The notes under the pieces are model-generated. The model searched no databases. It had not been told where the DNA came from and worked only from the letters and a program-made list of their open reading frames with translations. Shown piece by piece: positions 59,233 to 64,000 of a stretch of 64,000 nt of DNA; position 1 is the stretch's first letter, and each line of letters opens with the position of its first letter. Source of the stretch: Rhodospirillaceae bacterium (GTDB taxonomy: Bacteria > Pseudomonadota > Alphaproteobacteria > Dongiales > Dongiaceae). Made by a program: the position numbers and the translations under genes. The DNA lies in NCBI GenBank assembly GCA_008012315.1, contig SSEL01000019.1, forward strand, positions 1 to 64,000. The letters run 5' to 3'.

Positions 59233-59264
59233 AAAAGAAAACCGGCCGTCTTGCGACGGCCGGC
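59233..59264 (-). terminator. Rho-independent terminator downstream of hupB
   Basis: Minus strand GCCGGCCGTCGCAAGACGGCCGGTTTTCTTTT. Confidence 0.9.
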
Positions 59265-59297
59265 GATCCTTGGAGACCGGGTACGGTTCCGGCGCGA

Positions 59298-59570
59298 TCA
59301 GTTCACCGCGTCCTTGAGACCTTTGCCGGCCTTGAACTTCGGCTGCTTCGAGGCGGGGATGACGATCTCTTCGCCGGTCCGGGGATTGCGGCCCTTGGAC
59401 TTGTCACGCTTGGAGACGCTGAAGGTGCCGAAACCGACAAGGCGCACTTCCTGGTTACGCTTCAATGCCTTCGTGACAGCATCAAAGACAGCATCGACAG
59501 CACGTGCAGCATCGGTCTTCGACATTCCAGTATCTTCCGCCACTTCGGCGATCAGATCATTTTTATTCAC
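59298..59570 (-). CDS. hupB: HU-family DNA-binding protein
   Basis: MNKNDLIAEVAEDTGMSKTDAARAVDAVFDAVTKALKRNQEVRLVGFGTFSVSKRDKSKGRNPRTGEEI. Confidence 0.97.
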   Translation of the reverse strand: MNKNDLIAEVAEDTGMSKTDAARAVDAVFDAVTKALKRNQEVRLVGFGTFSVSKRDKSKGRNPRTGEEIVIPASKQPKFKAGKGLKDAVN

Positions 59571-59663
59571 AGGTTACCCCCTTGCTTTTAAGGAAAGGAA
59601 AGAAAGCGCCGGCTGCGCAATGAAGCGGCGATTTTAGAGCCCCGTCCAAAACCCCGTCAACGA

Positions 59664-59700
59664 AAGAACCGCGATTATCCCCAGGAAAATCGCGGTTCTT
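59664..59700 (-). terminator. Hairpin downstream of lon
   Basis: AAGAACCGCGATT ... AATCGCGGTTCTT inverted repeat. Confidence 0.65.
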
Positions 59701-59731
59701 CGCAATGCGATGACGCAATCGCAGTATCAGA

Positions 59732-62140
59732 TCAATGCGTGACGATGCTGCGGTCGTCGTCTTTGTTGTTGGTGGCAACGGGGTCCACGTCGGCCGGTTC
59801 GATCCATTCGATCGGCGTCAGCGGTTTCGTCAATGCATGTTTCAGCACTTCATCGACGGAGGAGACCGGAATGATCTCCAGACCACGTTTCACGTTCTCC
59901 GGAATATCGGCGAGATCCTTTTCGTTTTCCGATGGGATCAAGGCAACCTTGATGCCGGCCCGCAAGGCCGCCAACAATTTTTCCTTCAAGCCGCCGATCG
60001 GCAGGACACGACCACGCAAGGTCACTTCACCGGTCATCGCCACATCGCGGCGCACGGGAATACCCGTCAGCACCGAGACGATGGTTGTCACCATCGCGAC
60101 GCCGGCAGAGGGGCCATCTTTCGGTGTCGCGCCTTCCGGCACGTGCACGTGGATGTCCTTCCTGTTGAAGATCGTCGGCTTGATGCCGAATTCGATGCTG
60201 CGCGATTTCACATAGGATTCGGCAGCCTGTACCGATTCCTTCATGACATCGCCCAGCTTACCGGTCGCGATCACCTTGCCCTTGCCGGGCACCATAACCG
60301 CTTCGATCGTCAGGATTTCGCCGCCGACTTCGGTCCAGGCCAGACCGGTGACGACACCGACCATATCCTCGGCCTCGGCCTCGCCGTAACGGAACTTCCG
60401 CACGCCGGCATATTTCGCCAGGTTGCGCCGGTTGATCGTCACCTTCTTGAGATTCTTCAGCAGAATCTCCTTCAGCGACTTACGCGCCAGATTGGCGATT
60501 TCGCGCTCCAGGCTACGCACGCCGGCTTCCCGGGTGTAGTAGCGCACGAGATCGCGAATGGCGTCTTCCGACAGCACCCATTCGGTTTTCTTCAGGCCAT
60601 GATCCTTCATCTGCTTCTGGATCAGGTGGCGCTTGGCGATCTCGACCTTCTCATCCTCGGTGTAGCCCGAGAGACGGATGATCTCCATGCGGTCCATCAG
60701 CGGCTGCGGCATGCGCAAGCTGTTGGCCGTGGTGACGAACATCACGTCGCTGAGGTCGTAATCGATCTCCAGGTAATGGTCGTTGAAATTGATGTTCTGT
60801 TCCGGATCCAGGACCTCCAGCAGGGCCGAGGACGGGTCGCCCCGCCAATCGGCGCCGAGCTTGTCGATCTCGTCCAGCAGGAACATCGGGTTCGATGACT
60901 TCGCCTTCTTCATCGCCTGGATGATCTTGCCCGGCATCGAGCCGATATAGGTCCGGCGATGGCCGCGGATTTCCGCTTCGTCGCGCACACCGCCGAGGCT
61001 GATGCGCACGAAGTTGCGGCCGGTCGCCTTGGCGATCGATTTGCCCAGCGAGGTCTTGCCGACACCCGGCGGACCGACGAGGCACAGGATCGGGCCCTTC
61101 ATCTTCTTCTGACGCAGCTGCACGGCCAGGTATTCAAGGATGCGCTCCTTGACCTTTTCCAGGCCGTAGTGATCGTCATTAAGGACCTTCTCGGCGAGCT
61201 TGATGTCCTTCTTGACCTTGGTCGGCTTGTTCCAGGGGATCGACAACAGCCAATCCAGGTAGTTGCGCACGACCGTGGCTTCCGCCGACATCGGGCTCAT
61301 GGTGCGCAGCTTCTTCGCTTCGGCCTGGGCCTTTTCCCGCGCTTCCTTGCTGAGCTTGGTCTTCTTGATGCGCTCTTCGAGCTCGGCGACTTCGTCCTTG
61401 CCGTCCTCGCCCTCGCCGAGTTCCTTCTGAATGGCCTTCATCTGCTCATTCAGATAGTATTCGCGCTGGGTCTTCTCCATCTGCCGCTTCACGCGGCTGC
61501 GGATGCGCTTCTCAACTTGCAGCACGCCGATCTCGCCTTCCATGAAGGCATAGACGCGTTCCAGCCGCTCGCTCACCGAAACCAGCTCCAGCAGTTCCTG
61601 CTTGTCGCTGATCTTGAGGCCGAGATGCGAGGCAACGGTATCCGCCAGCTTCGAGGGATCGTCGATCTGGTTGACCGAGACCAGCACCTCCGGCGGAATC
61701 TTCTTGTTGAGCTTGATGTACTGTTCGAACTGGGAAATCACCGAACGCGCGAGCGCTTCGACTTCCTTGCCTTCGCCATTGGCATCCTGCATCGCCACGG
61801 CTTCGGCGACGAAGAATTGCTCGTTCTCGACGAAACGCTGAATGACGGCGCGATGCCCACCTTCGACCAGCACCTTCACGGTGCCGTCGGGCAGCTTCAG
61901 CAGTTGCAGGACAGTGCCAACCGTGCCGACGGTGAAAATGTCGTCGGAGCTAGGATCATCCTGCGCCGCGTTCTTCTGAGTGACGAGCAGGATCTGCTTG
62001 TCATCCTTCATGACATCTTCCAGTGCCCGCACCGATTTCTCGCGCCCGACGAATAGCGGCACGATCATGTGCGGGAACACGACGATGTCACGCAGCGGCA
62101 GAACCGGATATTGCGACGACGATGTTTGCGATTCCTGCAT
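59732..62140 (-). CDS. lon: ATP-dependent endopeptidase La (Lon)
   Basis: [66 protein letters not shown] catalytic Ser. Confidence 0.98.
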   Translation of the reverse strand: MQESQTSSSQYPVLPLRDIVVFPHMIVPLFVGREKSVRALEDVMKDDKQILLVTQKNAAQDDPSSDDIFTVGTVGTVLQLLKLPDGTVKVLVEGGHRAVIQRFVENEQFFVAEAVAMQDANGEGKEVEALARSVISQFEQYIKLNKKIPPEVLVSVNQIDDPSKLADTVASHLGLKISDKQELLELVSVSERLERVYAFMEGEIGVLQVEKRIRSRVKRQMEKTQREYYLNEQMKAIQKELGEGEDGKDEVAELEERIKKTKLSKEAREKAQAEAKKLRTMSPMSAEATVVRNYLDWLLSIPWNKPTKVKKDIKLAEKVLNDDHYGLEKVKERILEYLAVQLRQKKMKGPILCLVGPPGVGKTSLGKSIAKATGRNFVRISLGGVRDEAEIRGHRRTYIGSMPGKIIQAMKKAKSSNPMFLLDEIDKLGADWRGDPSSALLEVLDPEQNINFNDHYLEIDYDLSDVMFVTTANSLRMPQPLMDRMEIIRLSGYTEDEKVEIAKRHLIQKQMKDHGLKKTEWVLSEDAIRDLVRYYTREAGVRSLEREIANLARKSLKEILLKNLKKVTINRRNLAKYAGVRKFRYGEAEAEDMVGVVTGLAWTEVGGEILTIEAVMVPGKGKVIATGKLGDVMKESVQAAESYVKSRSIEFGIKPTIFNRKDIHVHVPEGATPKDGPSAGVAMVTTIVSVLTGIPVRRDVAMTGEVTLRGRVLPIGGLKEKLLAALRAGIKVALIPSENEKDLADIPENVKRGLEIIPVSSVDEVLKHALTKPLTPIEWIEPADVDPVATNNKDDDRSIVTH

Positions 62141-62614
62141 GATTCTTCTCAATCGTTAGATCCACAACGAGACTACCCCTTCGCCCGGCAATCCCGCAAC
62201 CTTCAGCGCCCGAATGCCTCCAGTATTGATGGCATCCTGTCGTTGATAGGTTGAAGATGTCGTAAACAGCAGCGATCGGAGTCGATCGAGCCAAGTGGTC
62301 GAGACGGAAGCCTCTCCGCCTGTTTCATGAACCATGCCAGAAGGCGGCACAGTCAGCGACTAAAGGAAGAAGAGCGTGTCTCCAGTCGCCTCGGCAGTCA
62401 CGTTAACATGTTGGGTGACGCCCCCGTCCCGTCAAGCTCCCGGCAATCCGCCAGCCAAGCATGCAACGGACCTGCGCCAGTCGTAAAATGCAAGGCCCTA
62501 GAATTTTTCCGGTTATCTGCCCCAGGGAGTTATCCACAAAAGCAAATGCGCGACGAAACGCCGCGCATCGCTCCGGTAAACTTGAAGAGGATCCGAGGAC
62601 GGTGCCGGAAAAAC

Positions 62615-63886
62615 TCAGGCGCCGGCCCCCACATCGCCGCGACGATCGGTGTAGATGTAAAGCGGCTTGGCACCGCCCTCCACCACTTCGCGGCTGATCA
62701 CGATGCCTTCGACGCCGTCCAGGCCGGGCAGTTCGAACATCGGTTCCAGCAGGATCGATTCCAGGATCGAACGCAGGCCGCGCGCACCGGTCTTGCGGGC
62801 GATCGCCTTGCGGGCGATCGCCGACAACGCATCCTCGGCGAATTCCAGCCGCACGTCTTCCATCTCGAACAGGCGCTGATACTGCTTCACCAGCGCGTTC
62901 TTCGGTTCGGTGAGGATCTGCACCAGGGCTGCTTCGTCGAGATCGTCCAGCGTTGCGACAACCGGCAAGCGGCCGACGAATTCCGGGATCAGGCCGAATT
63001 TCAGCAGATCTTCCGGTTCGACCTCGCGCAGGATCTGGCCCGCGCGGCGTTCATCCGGGCCTCGCACATTGGCGCCAAAACCGATCGCCGAACCGCTCCG
63101 GCCACGACCACCGATGATCTTCTCCAGGCTGGCAAAGGCGCCGCCACAGATGAAGAGGATGTTGGTGGTGTCGACCTGGAGGAATTCCTGCTGCGGATGC
63201 TTGCGGCCACCTTGCGGCGGCACCGAGGCAACCGTGCCTTCCATGATCTTCAGCAGCGCCTGCTGCACGCCCTCGCCCGACACATCGCGGGTGATCGAGG
63301 GGTTGTCCGACTTGCGGCTGATCTTGTCGACTTCGTCGATATAGACGATGCCGCGCTGGGCGCGTTCGACATTGTAATCGGCGGCCTGCAGCAGCTTGAG
63401 GATGATATTCTCAACATCCTCGCCGACATAGCCCGCTTCGGTCAGCGTCGTCGCATCGGCCATGGTGAAGGGCACATCGATGATGCGGGCCAGGGTCTGG
63501 GCGAGCAGCGTCTTGCCGCAGCCGGTCGGGCCGATCAGCAGAATATTCGACTTCGACAGCTCGACGTCGTTGTTCTTCCCGGCATGCGACAGGCGCTTAT
63601 AGTGATTGTGAACGGCGACGGACAGCACCTTCTTCGCATGATCCTGGCCGATCACATAATCGTCCAGAACCTTGCAGATATCCTTCGGGCTGGGCACGCC
63701 ATCGCGCGATTTCACCAGCGTCGTCTTGTGTTCCTCACGGATGATATCCATGCACAATTCGACGCATTCGTCGCAGATGAAGACCGTGGGGCCGGCAATG
63801 AGCTTCCGGACTTCATGCTGGCTTTTGCCGCAGAACGAACAATAGAGGGTGTTTTTGGAGTCGCCGCCGCTGGCCTTACTATTCAT
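62615..63886 (-). CDS. clpX: ATP-dependent Clp protease ATP-binding subunit ClpX
   Basis: [31 protein letters not shown] zinc finger; [46 protein letters not shown]. Confidence 0.98.
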   Translation of the reverse strand: MNSKASGGDSKNTLYCSFCGKSQHEVRKLIAGPTVFICDECVELCMDIIREEHKTTLVKSRDGVPSPKDICKVLDDYVIGQDHAKKVLSVAVHNHYKRLSHAGKNNDVELSKSNILLIGPTGCGKTLLAQTLARIIDVPFTMADATTLTEAGYVGEDVENIILKLLQAADYNVERAQRGIVYIDEVDKISRKSDNPSITRDVSGEGVQQALLKIMEGTVASVPPQGGRKHPQQEFLQVDTTNILFICGGAFASLEKIIGGRGRSGSAIGFGANVRGPDERRAGQILREVEPEDLLKFGLIPEFVGRLPVVATLDDLDEAALVQILTEPKNALVKQYQRLFEMEDVRLEFAEDALSAIARKAIARKTGARGLRSILESILLEPMFELPGLDGVEGIVISREVVEGGAKPLYIYTDRRGDVGAGA

Positions 63887-64000
63887 CCTGATCCATCCAA
63901 GCTGGCCAGCGGTCGACACGACCGCAGCCTTTTTGTCATGTTAGCCCCGGTAATTTCAGGAACACAACGGCTTTTTCCGACTCTGTCGGTCAAGTCCGCC

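Overview
High-GC window, most likely alphaproteobacterial chromosome (lon, clpX and hupB lie together at the right end), with about 47 supportable genes. Left to right: an EamA/DMT exporter and a TetR regulator; a compact operon of two CrtI-like FAD oxidoreductases plus a GcvT-like protein; a degenerate SNase-like membrane protein; an acyltransferase-3/SGNH protein and a GNAT enzyme; a PQQ alcohol dehydrogenase with a lanthanide-type motif plus cytochrome c; a LysR/SBF-transporter pair; an SDR/acyl-CoA dehydrogenase/APH-kinase/small-protein operon resembling 4-hydroxyacid (lva-type) catabolism; ppa; GntR, a hydroxyacid reductase, a CigR-like protein and a membrane PQQ glucose dehydrogenase; hemerythrin, isochorismatase-fold and PAS proteins; a MarR-EmrAB efflux operon. 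A large exopolysaccharide locus (about 33.3-51.6 kb) follows, with ugd, glmS, glycosyltransferases, an ExeA-like ATPase, a BY-kinase, a Wzz protein, a Wzx flippase split by an in-frame stop, and P-loop kinases. Next come an RTX-repeat protein, a 2OG-oxygenase-like protein, a histidine-phosphatase-like protein lacking both signature histidines, a cobalamin riboswitch preceding a Rieske oxygenase, tRNA-Val, hupB, lon and clpX. The strongest leads are the B12-riboswitch/Rieske oxygenase arrangement, the GcvT/FAD-oxidoreductase operon with a perfect 16-bp palindrome in its promoter region, the Tyr-rich ATPase tail next to a BY-kinase with no Tyr cluster, and a motif shared upstream of three genes in the EPS/RTX region. 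No CRISPR array, integrase or transposase was seen. All calls come from reading the sequence; no searches were run.
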